Part shown: positions 1 to 5,248 of the stretch, piece after piece
How the letters are laid out: the number at the start of each line of letters is the position of its first letter
How positions within the stretch are numbered: position 1 is the first letter of the stretch
Source of the DNA: Dialister sp. UBA7295
GTDB lineage: Bacteria > Bacillota > Negativicutes > Veillonellales > Dialisteraceae
Length of the DNA stretch: 6,965 bases
Direction of reading: 5' to 3'
NCBI GenBank assembly: GCA_002471975.1
Contig: DKQZ01000046.1
Location: 1-6,965, forward strand
Notes under the pieces: generated by a model
Told to the model about the DNA's origin: nothing
What the model saw: the letters and a program-made list of their open reading frames with translations, nothing else
The model's database searches: none
Program-made: the position numbers and the translations under genes

Positions 1-96
1 GTCACTTCATAACAGGGGACGAATGCCCGCTGCTTATCGGCAGGCGCAGGAGCGAAGATAAAGTTTACATGCCGAGATAAGCCTTGAAATCGTGTT
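1..96. other. Unassigned sequence at left edge
   Basis: This short stretch precedes the tandem array. I see no convincing coding frame, RNA gene or hairpin of the families found elsewhere in the window. It may be the end of something lying outside the window. Confidence 0.4.
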
Positions 97-154
97 GGTT
101 ATCATTCTGAACGTTTACCGTCGATACAGCCTTGAATCTTTTCGACAAGTTCGT

Positions 155-194
155 CCTCCCACCGCTTCGCGGAGCCATCCTATCGAGGAGGGCC
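155..194 (+). repeat. Double-hairpin module A1 (family A/B/C/D, 11 copies)
   Basis: Representative of a ~42-nt module with the layout C-rich lead, short CGCTTCGCG hairpin, GAGC linker, then a second hairpin such as CCTCCTATCGAGGAGG. Plus-oriented copies are A1 155-194, A2 573-612, A3 989-1028 and A4 1408-1447. Minus-oriented B copies are at 321-365, 738-783 and 1155-1200. Minus-oriented C copies are at 408-450, 825-866 and 1243-1285. Stem sequences differ between A, B and C while pairing is kept, so the fold looks selected or replicated as a unit. Palindromic repeats whose translations read like SPASPELPFRG are, from memory, common in gut Firmicutes. Confidence 0.85.
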
Positions 195-320
195 ACTTGC
201 TTTCCGATGGAGTCAATGAGTCCGGGTACCTTTTGGCAATGAGCCTCGTATGTGCCGTGGTGGAAATGAGACTTATGCCGTACGGTTTTCTTCGAAATTG
301 ACGAAAACGGTACGCGAAAA

Positions 321-450
321 GGCTCCCTCGAAAGGGGAGCTCCGGCGAAGCCGGTGAGGGGGAACTGCGCATATGAGGAAAAATGTACCCCGTCGAAATT
401 GTCCAGCGTCCCCCATCGGGGGAAGCTCCGCCAAAGGCGGTGAAGGGGGC
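321..450 (-). repeat. Double-hairpin modules B1 and C1, minus orientation
   Basis: Two modules sit 42 nt apart on the minus strand. B1 (321-365) contains the hairpin CCGGCTTCGCCGG followed by CTCCCC and GGGGAG arms. C1 (408-450) contains CCGCCTTTGGCGG followed by CCCCC and GGGGG arms. The pair and its spacer recur at 738-866 and 1155-1285. A1 of the same unit faces them in the opposite orientation. Confidence 0.8.
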
Positions 451-1570
451 TATCTATCGCAAGAATACCAGGTTTCACAGAAGCTTCATGCGTGACGTAA
501 TCATTGTTCCTGACGGTTATCATTCTCACCGTTTTCCGTCGATACAGCCTTGAATCTTTTCGACTTGTTCGTCCTACCACCGCTTCGCGGAGCCCTCCTA
601 TCGAGGAGGGCCCGCTTTTTCCGATAGCGTCAATGAGCCCGGGCCTCTTTTGGCAATTAGCCTCATCTGAACCATGGAGAAAATGAAATATATGCCGTAC
701 GGTTTTCTTCGGAATTGACGAAAACGGTACGCGAAAAGGCTCCCCTCGAAAGGGGAGCTCCGGCGAAGCCAGTGAGGGGGAACTGCGCATATGAGGAAAA
801 ATGTACCCCGTCGAAATTGTCCAGCCCCCCTACGGGGGAAGCTCCGCCAAAGGCGGTGAAGGGGGCTATCTATCGCTAGAATACCAGGTTTCACAGAAGC
901 TTCACGCGTTACGTAATCATAATTCCTGGAGGTTATCATTCTCACCGTTTTCCGTCGATACAGCCTTAAATCTTTTCGACTTGTTCGTCCTCCCACCGCT
1001 TCGCGGAGCCCTCCTATCGAGGAGGGCCACGCTTTTTCCATTAGAGTCAATGAGCCCGGGTAACTTTTGGCAATGAGCCTCATATGTGCCGTGGAGAAAA
1101 TGAGACTTATGCCGTACGGTTTTCTTCGAAATTGACTCAGAATTCTCGCGAAAAAGCTCCCCTCGAAAGGGGAGCTCCGGCGAAGCCGGTGAGGGGGAAC
1201 TGCACATATGAGGAACAATGTACCCCGTCGAAATTGTCCAGCGTCCCCCATCGGGGGAAGCTCCGCCAAAGGCGGTGAAGGGGGCTATCTATCGGTAGAA
1301 TACCAAGTTTCACAGAAGCTTCATGCGTTACGTGATCATGATTCCTTAGTAAATGTCATTTTGAACTTTTCTGTCGATACAGCCTTGAATCTTTTCGACT
1401 TGTTCGTCCTCCCACCGCTTCGCGGAGCCCTCCTATCGAGGAGGGCCACGCTTTTTCCGATAGAGTCAATGAGCCAGGGTAACTTTTGGCAATGAGCCTC
1501 GTATGTGCCGGCTACCGAACCCTGCCTGCTGTACTTTTTCAGTCATTTCCGACAAGTACCGATTGGACAT

Positions 1571-1612
1571 CCCCTCCGTCAGCTTCGCTGACTGCCCGAA
1601 CTTCGGGGAGGC
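1571..1612 (+). repeat. Degenerate solitary double-hairpin module D
   Basis: CCCCTCCGTCAGC, a TTCG loop and GCTGAC form the first hairpin, and CCCGAACTTCGGG forms the second. This has the same two-hairpin layout as modules A to C but different stems, and it lies outside the tandem array. It suggests that the modules exist independently of the 418-bp unit. The rest of 1511-1645 shows no gene. Confidence 0.65.
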
Positions 1613-1645
1613 TTTTTCGGGGGGGACTGACCGTTTCGACTTGTA

Positions 1646-1741
1646 CGGGCTTTTCAACATCGCCTGTGCAAAATCCCCATAAAAAAGGTGCCGCATCAGC
1701 AGCACACCTCCCCTAATCCCCAATCCCTAAATCCTAATTCC
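1646..1741 (+). repeat. SIR copy 1
   Basis: First of seven clear copies of a short interspersed repeat. The head is CGGGCTTTTCAAC followed by CGCCTGTGC and CCCATA. The hairpin has GTGCCGC (1688-1694), loop ATCA, and GCAGCAC (1699-1705). A tail of AATCCC-like repeats runs to about 1741. The stem has one C/A mismatch as plus-strand RNA, which becomes a G-U wobble on the minus strand. The six A before the stem (1681-1686) become a U run after it on the minus strand, which gives the copy an intrinsic-terminator form. Confidence 0.85.
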
Positions 1742-1763
1742 TTATTGCTATATGTGTTTCCAG

Positions 1764-1845
1764 CCCCGCCTGTGCACACTTCCCATAAAAAAATCAGCGG
1801 CGCATCAGCGCCGCCACCTTCACGAACCACGAATCACGAATCACG
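1764..1845 (+). repeat. SIR copy 2
   Basis: The head CCCGCCTGTGCAC and CCCATA precede the stem GCGGCGC, loop ATCA and GCGCCGC (1797-1814). The tail here is made of ACGAATC repeats (about 1820-1845) and lacks the C-runs seen in other copies, so the tail sequence varies while the hairpin is kept. Read on the minus strand it ends the upstream operon; see the terminator entry. Confidence 0.87.
1787..1814 (-). terminator. Intrinsic terminator of the knot/TSCPD operon (SIR copy 2 hairpin)
   Basis: On the minus strand a perfect 7-bp GC-rich stem (GCGGCGC, loop TGAT, GCGCCGC) is followed after three bases by seven T (1787-1793). It lies about 95 nt past the stop of the TSCPD gene, in the right orientation to end that operon. 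Confidence 0.75.
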
Positions 1846-1910
1846 ATTTCTCGAATAAGCCTCTGACGGAGCATGCCGCAGTGAGGCTAACTCACGAGTA
1901 CCGAATGTGA

Positions 1911-2183
1911 CTAAGAACATTGCCTTGCACGTTTGGCTAAGATTTCATCCAGTCCCCTTGCCAGCTGGTCGGCGCAGGAGGTCCCTTTTCCGGCGCAGTC
2001 ATTTCCTCGAAGGATGTCGGCTGCTTCTCTGGCGTCTCTTCCTTCAAGGAGCCGTCCGATGGCAGCGAGATTCCCGGGGCAGCCTCCCTGGAATTTCAGG
2101 TTGTGGATTTGATTTTCATCGTCCAGGGACAAGGTGATTTTTCTGGAGCATACGCCTTTGGGCGTGAATTCGTAATCGGTCAT
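1911..2183 (-). CDS. TSCPD-domain protein (TIGR03905-like)
   Basis: A 90-residue protein of the small stand-alone TSCPD family. Visible motifs are VCS at 11-13, GGCPGN at 33-38 and TSCADQLA at 68-75, the last matching the family signature TSCPDQLA with Pro replaced by Ala. Cys12, Cys35, Cys63 and Cys70 are placed like a metal site. The domain is known as a tail on some ribonucleotide reductase-like proteins; the role of the stand-alone form is not established to my knowledge. No signal peptide or membrane segment, so cytosolic. The ATG is preceded by a GGAAGG-type ribosome site (2191-2200) that overlaps the stop of the gene upstream, only 15 nt away, so translation is probably coupled. It is the last gene of a three-gene operon. 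Length is normal for the family. Confidence 0.88.
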   Translation of the reverse strand: MTDYEFTPKGVCSRKITLSLDDENQIHNLKFQGGCPGNLAAIGRLLEGRDAREAADILRGNDCAGKGTSCADQLARGLDEILAKRARQCS

Positions 2184-2198
2184 TTGATTTCCTTCCTT

Positions 2199-2807
2199 TC
2201 ACTCGGCCGGGTCTTTGAGGGGCGCGGTCATGAATTCTTTCAGATGATATTGATAGAGATGAAGGATGCCGTAAAGGTACTGCTGCTTTTCCACATAATT
2301 GTCATTGGAGTACCAGTCGGCCAGAAGTTTTCCGCCTACCAGGACGCTTCCGAAGGGAACGAGGAGAGCCACACAGAGCATGCCCAGCATCTGCAGGATA
2401 TCGAGACGCCTGGGCCCATGGGTGAAGTCATCCCGGGTGCAGAGCCGCTTCATTTCCTTCAGGAATTCATTATAAACTTTTTCCTCTTTCAGCCCGCCCT
2501 GGTCCGCCATAAGGTAGGCACAGGGTCCATTCCAGCCGTAACAGATGCCGTATTTCTCAAATTTCACGGGAAGGGGGTTGGGAAAAAGGTCCTTCCGAAG
2601 GACCGGTCCCAGGAAAAGGACCCGCCCGTCAGAGAGGAAGGCGCTCTGATTGAGCTGCCATTGTTCCGCATTCATGGTGACCACCTGGAAATGGCCTTCG
2701 ACGTCGGCTTTTTTCTTTTCGTCCTCCCGAATGAGATGGAGGATTTCATTGGCCAGGCCGGAGTCAGGCATTTCTGCGACTACGAAGAGTACCTGTTTCT
2801 TAGCCAT
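2199..2807 (-). CDS. Unrecognised protein with one predicted membrane segment
   Basis: A 202-residue protein I do not recognise. The N-terminal part (about 1-130) alternates strand-like stretches such as QVLFVVAEMP and GRVLFLGPVL with helices, suggesting an alpha/beta domain. A GWNGPCAYLM stretch lies at 91-100. A hydrophobic segment at about 137-163 (ILQMLGMLCVALLVPFGSVL and onward) is the only plausible membrane helix. The C-terminal 40 residues are rich in Tyr and charged residues. There is no signal peptide, so the N-domain is probably cytosolic. The start is well supported: AGGAGG at 2812-2817, four bases before the ATG. It begins 22 nt after the repeat-protein gene ends and stops 15 nt before the TSCPD gene begins, so it is the middle gene of the operon. 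The function cannot be inferred from the neighbours. Confidence 0.85.
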   Translation of the reverse strand: MAKKQVLFVVAEMPDSGLANEILHLIREDEKKKADVEGHFQVVTMNAEQWQLNQSAFLSDGRVLFLGPVLRKDLFPNPLPVKFEKYGICYGWNGPCAYLMADQGGLKEEKVYNEFLKEMKRLCTRDDFTHGPRRLDILQMLGMLCVALLVPFGSVLVGGKLLADWYSNDNYVEKQQYLYGILHLYQYHLKEFMTAPLKDPAE

Positions 2808-2829
2808 ATTTCCTCCTTTAGAAATATTT

Positions 2830-3159
2830 CTAGCAGACTCCGGGGAAGTGATCTACAAATTCGATGCGGATATCTTCGAAGGAGTCCACGAATTTCACGG
2901 TAAAGTCTTCGCCATAATCCACGAACTGCCACTCTCCGATGTCATCGGGGAAGGAGGAAACGGTCTTCACCTTAAGGTCCGGGAAGGAGGAAACCACCCG
3001 CACTTTGATATCGGGGAAGGAATCCACCACCTTCACCCGCCCGGCAAGGCGGATATTTTTGAAATAACCGTCACTGTTGATGGGCCCCGCCGCATGGGCA
3101 CAAAGTCCGCCGAAGGCAAGGAAAAGAACAGACAGAATGAGCAGAATGACTTTTTTCAT
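2830..3159 (-). CDS. Secreted 11-residue repeat protein, probable 7(1) septoil-knot family
   Basis: A 109-residue protein. Residues 1-23 form a signal peptide (MKK, then a hydrophobic core, with likely cleavage after AHA); the Leu before Cys20 does not fit a lipobox. From about residue 44 six 11-residue repeats follow: VVDSFPDIKVR, VVSSFPDLKVK, TVSSFPD (followed by the insert DIGEWQ), FVDYGEDFTVK, FVDSFEDIRIE and a final FVDHFPGVC. Each looks like a beta strand plus a turn. Repeated Val-x-Ser/Tyr-x-x-D units with a Trp-containing insert in the middle and a Gly-terminated last repeat resemble, from memory, the small bacterial proteins annotated as 7(1) septoil knot (formerly a DUF). That family call is an inference. 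The protein is probably extracytoplasmic; ligand and function unknown. Strong site AGGAGG at 3166-3171, six bases from the ATG. First gene of the operon. Confidence 0.85.
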   Translation of the reverse strand: MKKVILLILSVLFLAFGGLCAHAAGPINSDGYFKNIRLAGRVKVVDSFPDIKVRVVSSFPDLKVKTVSSFPDDIGEWQFVDYGEDFTVKFVDSFEDIRIEFVDHFPGVC

Positions 3160-3190
3160 GGTGAACCTCCTTTTCCATTTCTCTATCTAT

Positions 3191-3220
3191 ATTATACTGA
3201 CTTTTCACAGCAGGGCGAAA
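3191..3220 (-). promoter_or_regulatory. Likely promoter of the three-gene operon
   Basis: On the minus strand a perfect TATAAT (-10) sits at 3191-3196, about 30 nt before the start codon of the repeat-protein gene. This would give a leader of about 25 nt. The -35 candidates at 17-18 bp spacing (TTCGCC or TTTCGC, 3214-3220) are poor. The -10 call is stronger than the -35 call. Confidence 0.55.
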
Positions 3221-3307
3221 CAAAAAGTTTAATGTACAGCTTACAAAAAAATCAAGTAAGTTGGTGGGATGGTTATTTCGAAAGAGCTGCATTAAGTTCT
3301 AAAAACG

Positions 3308-3388
3308 CTTTTGAATCGGGAATATCGGGGAGCCCGGGAGTCTCGGGGCAGTCGGGGTGGTGCGGCGCATCAGAAAAAGGCGCCGCAT
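3308..3388 (-). repeat. SIR-related element, inverted orientation
   Basis: Reading from the left, CTTTTGAATCGGG starts a G-rich tail with G runs at 3318, 3327, 3336, 3345 and 3354. It is followed by a hairpin with arms TGCGGCGC (3361-3368) and GCGCCGCA (3380-3387) around an 11-nt loop that begins ATCAG. The tail end is the reverse complement of the tail end at 3567-3579, so this element faces the next one. The hairpin keeps the SIR stem but has a longer loop, and the head is missing or diverged. Confidence 0.6.
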
Positions 3389-3464
3389 TATTTGTAAGAG
3401 CATTTCCTGTCATAGTGCAGTATATTCAATTTCCTGATTGAAACCAAAACAGCTAAAGCCTGCA

Positions 3465-3579
3465 TCGGCTGCCCGAGGCCGAAGGCCCATATAAAAAGAT
3501 TGGCTGGCGAAAGCCAGCCATATCCTTCCCGTTACTCCCGACTCTCCCGAAACTACTCCCGACACCCCCGATTCAAAAG
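3465..3579 (+). repeat. Divergent SIR variant with a GAAA-loop hairpin
   Basis: The core CCCATATAAAAA, a hairpin, CCTTCCCG and a CCCGA-type tail follow SIR order. The hairpin is TGGCTGGC, loop GAAA, GCCAGCCA (3501-3520) rather than the ATCA-loop form, and the head is replaced by a small GGCC-GAA-GGCC hairpin near 3477-3487. The tail (C-runs from 3528 to 3569) ends in CCCGATTCAAAAGT, as does SIR copy 6. The remaining intergenic sequence between 3160 and 3648 shows no gene. Confidence 0.7.
3493..3520 (-). terminator. Intrinsic terminator downstream of the MocR/PdxR gene
   Basis: On the minus strand a perfect 8-bp stem TGGCTGGC, loop TTTC, GCCAGCCA is followed by ATC and five T (3493-3497). It lies about 130 nt past the regulator's stop codon. 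It is the hairpin of the divergent SIR variant, so the repeat doubles as a terminator. Confidence 0.7.
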
Positions 3580-3648
3580 TTTCTCATACAGCAGTTTCCT
3601 TTCAGAACAGATCTATTCTCTCCTATTTCCCCTTCTATCCTGAAATTC

Positions 3649-4719
3649 TTATGCCGGTCCGTCGCCTGCCTTCTTCAGGGCAGCCCTGCGTCTCCTGCGT
3701 ACGCGGTTGATATGCCGTTCGAAAAGTCCACTGTCTATGAATTCCGCCAGCACCAGCTGGTCATAGACCGGAACGGTACAGGTATAAAAACCGATTTTTT
3801 CCCGGTACAGAGGGAGAAGGGAGACCGGCAGCACCAGGTAAGCCGCACGAAGGGAAGGGGCCATGGTTTTCGTGAAGCTGTTCATATAAATGACCCGGCC
3901 CCCGGGATCCAGGGAATAGAGGGTATCTTCCGGTTTCGAAAGAAGGGTGAATTCGCTGTCGAAATCGTCTTCGATGACGTATCCCTGCCTTTCATAAGCC
4001 CAGCGGATGTATTCGGCCCGTTTGGACGCATTGGCCGTGATTCCGGAAGGATAACTGTTGAAAGGAGTCACATGGAGGACGGAGGCCTTCGTCCTCTTCA
4101 GTTCTGCGGTTTCGATCCCCTCCCGGCCCATGGTGAGGAAATCGGTGCGGGCCAGGTTGGCTTCGTACACTTTCCTGATTTTCTCATAGGACGGATTTTC
4201 CAGGGCATAGAGCCTCTCCCGTCCCAGAGCCTGTACATTGAGTCCATAGAGGTACTCGGCACCGGAACCGATGAGGATCTGCTCTGCGGATACTTTCATA
4301 TTCCTGCTGCGGGCCAGGTAGGAGGCCAGGGCTTCCCGAAGCTCCCCCATTCCTTCATGAGGAGAAGGGGCAAGGAGCCTTTCTCCATAAAGAGAAAGGA
4401 CAGACCGCATCGTTTTGGCCAGGGCAGAAAAAGGAAATAAAGTTTCTTCTTCCCTGATTTTCCCCATGGAAATAGACCGCTTTTCATTTCCTACGGGCAG
4501 GGTATCCCCTTCCCGGTAAATGACGAAACAGCCGCTCCGCTCCTTCATTTCCACATAGCCTTCCTCCGAAAGGAGATCCAGCGCATGCTCTGTCGTAATG
4601 ACGCTCACCCCATAATCCTCCGCCAGCTGCCGCTTCGAAGGAATTTTCGTCCCATAGGGATAGATCCCGGTGGTGATTTTTTCCCTTAAGGAAATATAAA
4701 GATTCATGTAAGCTTTCAT
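3649..4719 (-). CDS. pdxR: MocR/PdxR-type regulator (GntR helix-turn-helix plus aminotransferase-like domain), C-terminally short
   Basis: A 356-residue regulator. Residues 1-70 are a GntR-type winged helix (KIPSKRQLAEDYGVS at 25-39, LLSEEGYVEM at 49-58). After a linker, from about 95 comes a fold-type I aminotransferase-like domain: GSGAEYL (151-157), ENPSYEK (174-180), TPFNSYPSG (218-226), EDDFDSEF (250-257) and SFTKTMAPSLR (281-291), where Lys284 should carry PLP. Start: the TTG at 4731 overlaps the ribosome site, so the ATG at 4719 with GGAGG at 4725-4729 is preferred. Family members are usually about 450-500 residues; this one stops right after HINRVRRRRRAALKK, so the C-terminal small domain (about 100 residues) is absent. 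In related bacteria PdxR sits divergent to pdxST, as here, and activates it when PLP is low; that role is inferred. Whether the short form works is open. Confidence 0.85.
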   Translation of the reverse strand: MKAYMNLYISLREKITTGIYPYGTKIPSKRQLAEDYGVSVITTEHALDLLSEEGYVEMKERSGCFVIYREGDTLPVGNEKRSISMGKIREEETLFPFSALAKTMRSVLSLYGERLLAPSPHEGMGELREALASYLARSRNMKVSAEQILIGSGAEYLYGLNVQALGRERLYALENPSYEKIRKVYEANLARTDFLTMGREGIETAELKRTKASVLHVTPFNSYPSGITANASKRAEYIRWAYERQGYVIEDDFDSEFTLLSKPEDTLYSLDPGGRVIYMNSFTKTMAPSLRAAYLVLPVSLLPLYREKIGFYTCTVPVYDQLVLAEFIDSGLFERHINRVRRRRRAALKKAGDGPA

Positions 4720-4724
4720 GGCTG

Positions 4725-4729
4725 CCTCC
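4725..4729 (-). promoter_or_regulatory. Ribosome binding site deciding the regulator start
   Basis: GGAGG on the minus strand lies five bases before the ATG at 4719. The competing in-frame TTG (4729-4731) overlaps this motif and has no site of its own, which removes four residues from the longest frame. Confidence 0.8.
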
Positions 4730-4740
4730 AACTGTATAGG

Positions 4741-4834
4741 GGTTCAACACCGCCTTTGCTCATTCCCAATATAAACTTCGTGCCGCATCAGCGGCACACC
4801 TTCCCGAAATCCCAAATCCCAAGTCCCAAATCCG
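4741..4834 (+). repeat. SIR copy 3, abutting the regulator's ribosome site
   Basis: The head GGTTCAACACCGCC begins only about 12 bp upstream of the regulator's Shine-Dalgarno motif. The hairpin is GTGCCGC, ATCA, GCGGCAC (4780-4797). The tail has CCC runs at 4803, 4811, 4818 and 4825 with loops of 5, 4 and 4, a canonical G-quadruplex motif on the minus strand, which is the regulator's coding strand. Confidence 0.9.
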
Positions 4835-4925
4835 TTCCCCCGCCTGTCTACATTTCCCATATAAACTTCGTCGGCGCATCAGCGCCGACACCTTCCCGCA
4901 CCCCGCATCCCGCACCCCGCACCCC
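4835..4925 (+). repeat. SIR copy 4
   Basis: The head CCCCCGCCTGTCTACA and CCCATATAAAC precede the hairpin GTCGGCGC, ATCA, GCGCCGAC (4870-4889). The tail repeats CCCGCA or CCCCGCA, with C-runs at 4895, 4901, 4909, 4915 and 4922. That gives a dense minus-strand G-quadruplex motif with 3-4 nt loops. Confidence 0.9.
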
Positions 4926-5015
4926 GTTTTTTCAATTTTCCATATCCCAATATAAACTTCGTGCCGCATCAGCGGCACACCTTCCCGAAATCCCAAATCC
5001 CAAGTCCCAAATCCG
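4926..5015 (+). repeat. SIR copy 5
   Basis: The left part is degenerate (TTTTTTCAATTTTCC), but from 4945 the sequence matches copy 3 exactly at an offset of 181 bp. The hairpin is at 4961-4978 and the G-quadruplex tail at 4984-5008. Confidence 0.9.
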
Positions 5016-5123
5016 TTCCCCCGCCTGTCTACATTTCCCATATAAAATTCGTCGGCGCATCAGCGCCGACACCTTCCCGATACCCCGACACTCCCGAGAC
5101 CCCCGACACCCCCGATTCAAAAG
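5016..5123 (+). repeat. SIR copy 6
   Basis: The head and hairpin (5051-5070) match copy 4 with one base change (ATAAAATTCG against ATAAACTTCG), but the tail is different. C-runs at 5076, 5083, 5093, 5100 and 5109 are separated by GA-containing loops, and the tail ends CCCGATTCAAAAGT, the ending also seen at 3566-3580. The A/T-rich stretch after it (5124-5217) holds no repeat that I can see. Confidence 0.9.
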
Positions 5124-5217
5124 TCTTCCGCCCCTGAATTTATCTTTTCTATAGCTCCGGCATCTGGTCTTATTTTTTATTTCGTTTCTGATTATTTTTA
5201 TATATTCAGATACTCAT

Positions 5218-5223
5218 TATAAT
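5218..5223 (+). promoter_or_regulatory. Candidate -10 box of pdxST
   Basis: A perfect TATAAT about 95 bp before the pdxS start codon. At the proper spacing (5194-5201) the -35 region is only T-rich, with no TTGACA-like box. A good -10 with a poor -35 is what an activator-dependent promoter would show, in keeping with PdxR control in related bacteria, but the region is A/T-rich and the match could be chance. Confidence 0.45.
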
Positions 5224-5248
5224 TCAGGATATAACAGAAAGCAATGAA

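Larger units (their letters stand above)
97..1510. repeat. Tandem array of a ~418-bp unit, about 3.4 copies
   Basis: The landmark GTCGATACAGCC occurs at 120, 538, 954 and 1373, giving unit lengths of 418, 416 and 419 bp. A fourth, partial copy ends at 1510 where similarity stops abruptly (GTATGTGCCG is shared, then the sequences diverge). Copies are nearly identical over long stretches, with small indels. Each unit carries one plus-oriented double-hairpin module, a spacer, and two minus-oriented modules. Units 1 and 2 also contain an inverted repeat, CGTAC(G)GTTTTC facing GAAAAC(G)GTACG, near 273-313 and 694-733; unit 3 has lost its right arm. Long open frames cross the array on both strands, but they translate hairpin repeats, drift in frame between units and lack good ribosome binding sites, so I call no gene. 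Function unknown. Confidence 0.93.

Noticed and set aside
65..1269. Long minus-strand open frames of 241 and 223 residues across the tandem array
   Set aside because: Translations contain repeated hairpin-derived strings (SPASPELPFRG, YRRKTVRMIT), several frames and both strands are open in parallel, frames shift between units, and there is no good ribosome site.
97..1510. CRISPR array
   Set aside because: The period is about 418 bp with nearly identical whole units, with no short repeats separated by unique spacers and no cas gene.
1859..1887. Hairpin GCCTC..GAGGC as the terminator of the TSCPD gene
   Set aside because: The stem is interrupted by bulges and followed on the minus strand only by TTATT; the SIR hairpin at 1787-1814 with seven T is far better.
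2830..3159. Repeat protein as a lipoprotein
   Set aside because: Cys20 is preceded by Gly-Gly-Leu, and Leu at -1 does not match a lipobox; a normal AHA cleavage site follows.
2103..3441. Plus-strand open frames of 266 and 263 residues opposite the three-gene operon
   Set aside because: They are antisense shadows of genes with strong ribosome sites and recognisable motifs, and the second runs into repeat DNA.
4741..5123. CRISPR-like array in the pdxR-pdxS gap
   Set aside because: The repeated hairpins are separated by low-complexity tails, and the would-be spacers are themselves duplicated or microsatellite-like.
4756..5154. Open frames of 132 and 93 residues in the repeat region upstream of pdxS
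   Set aside because: They are translations of the SIR copies and their tails (for example AASAAHLPEIPNPKS) and change register with the repeats.
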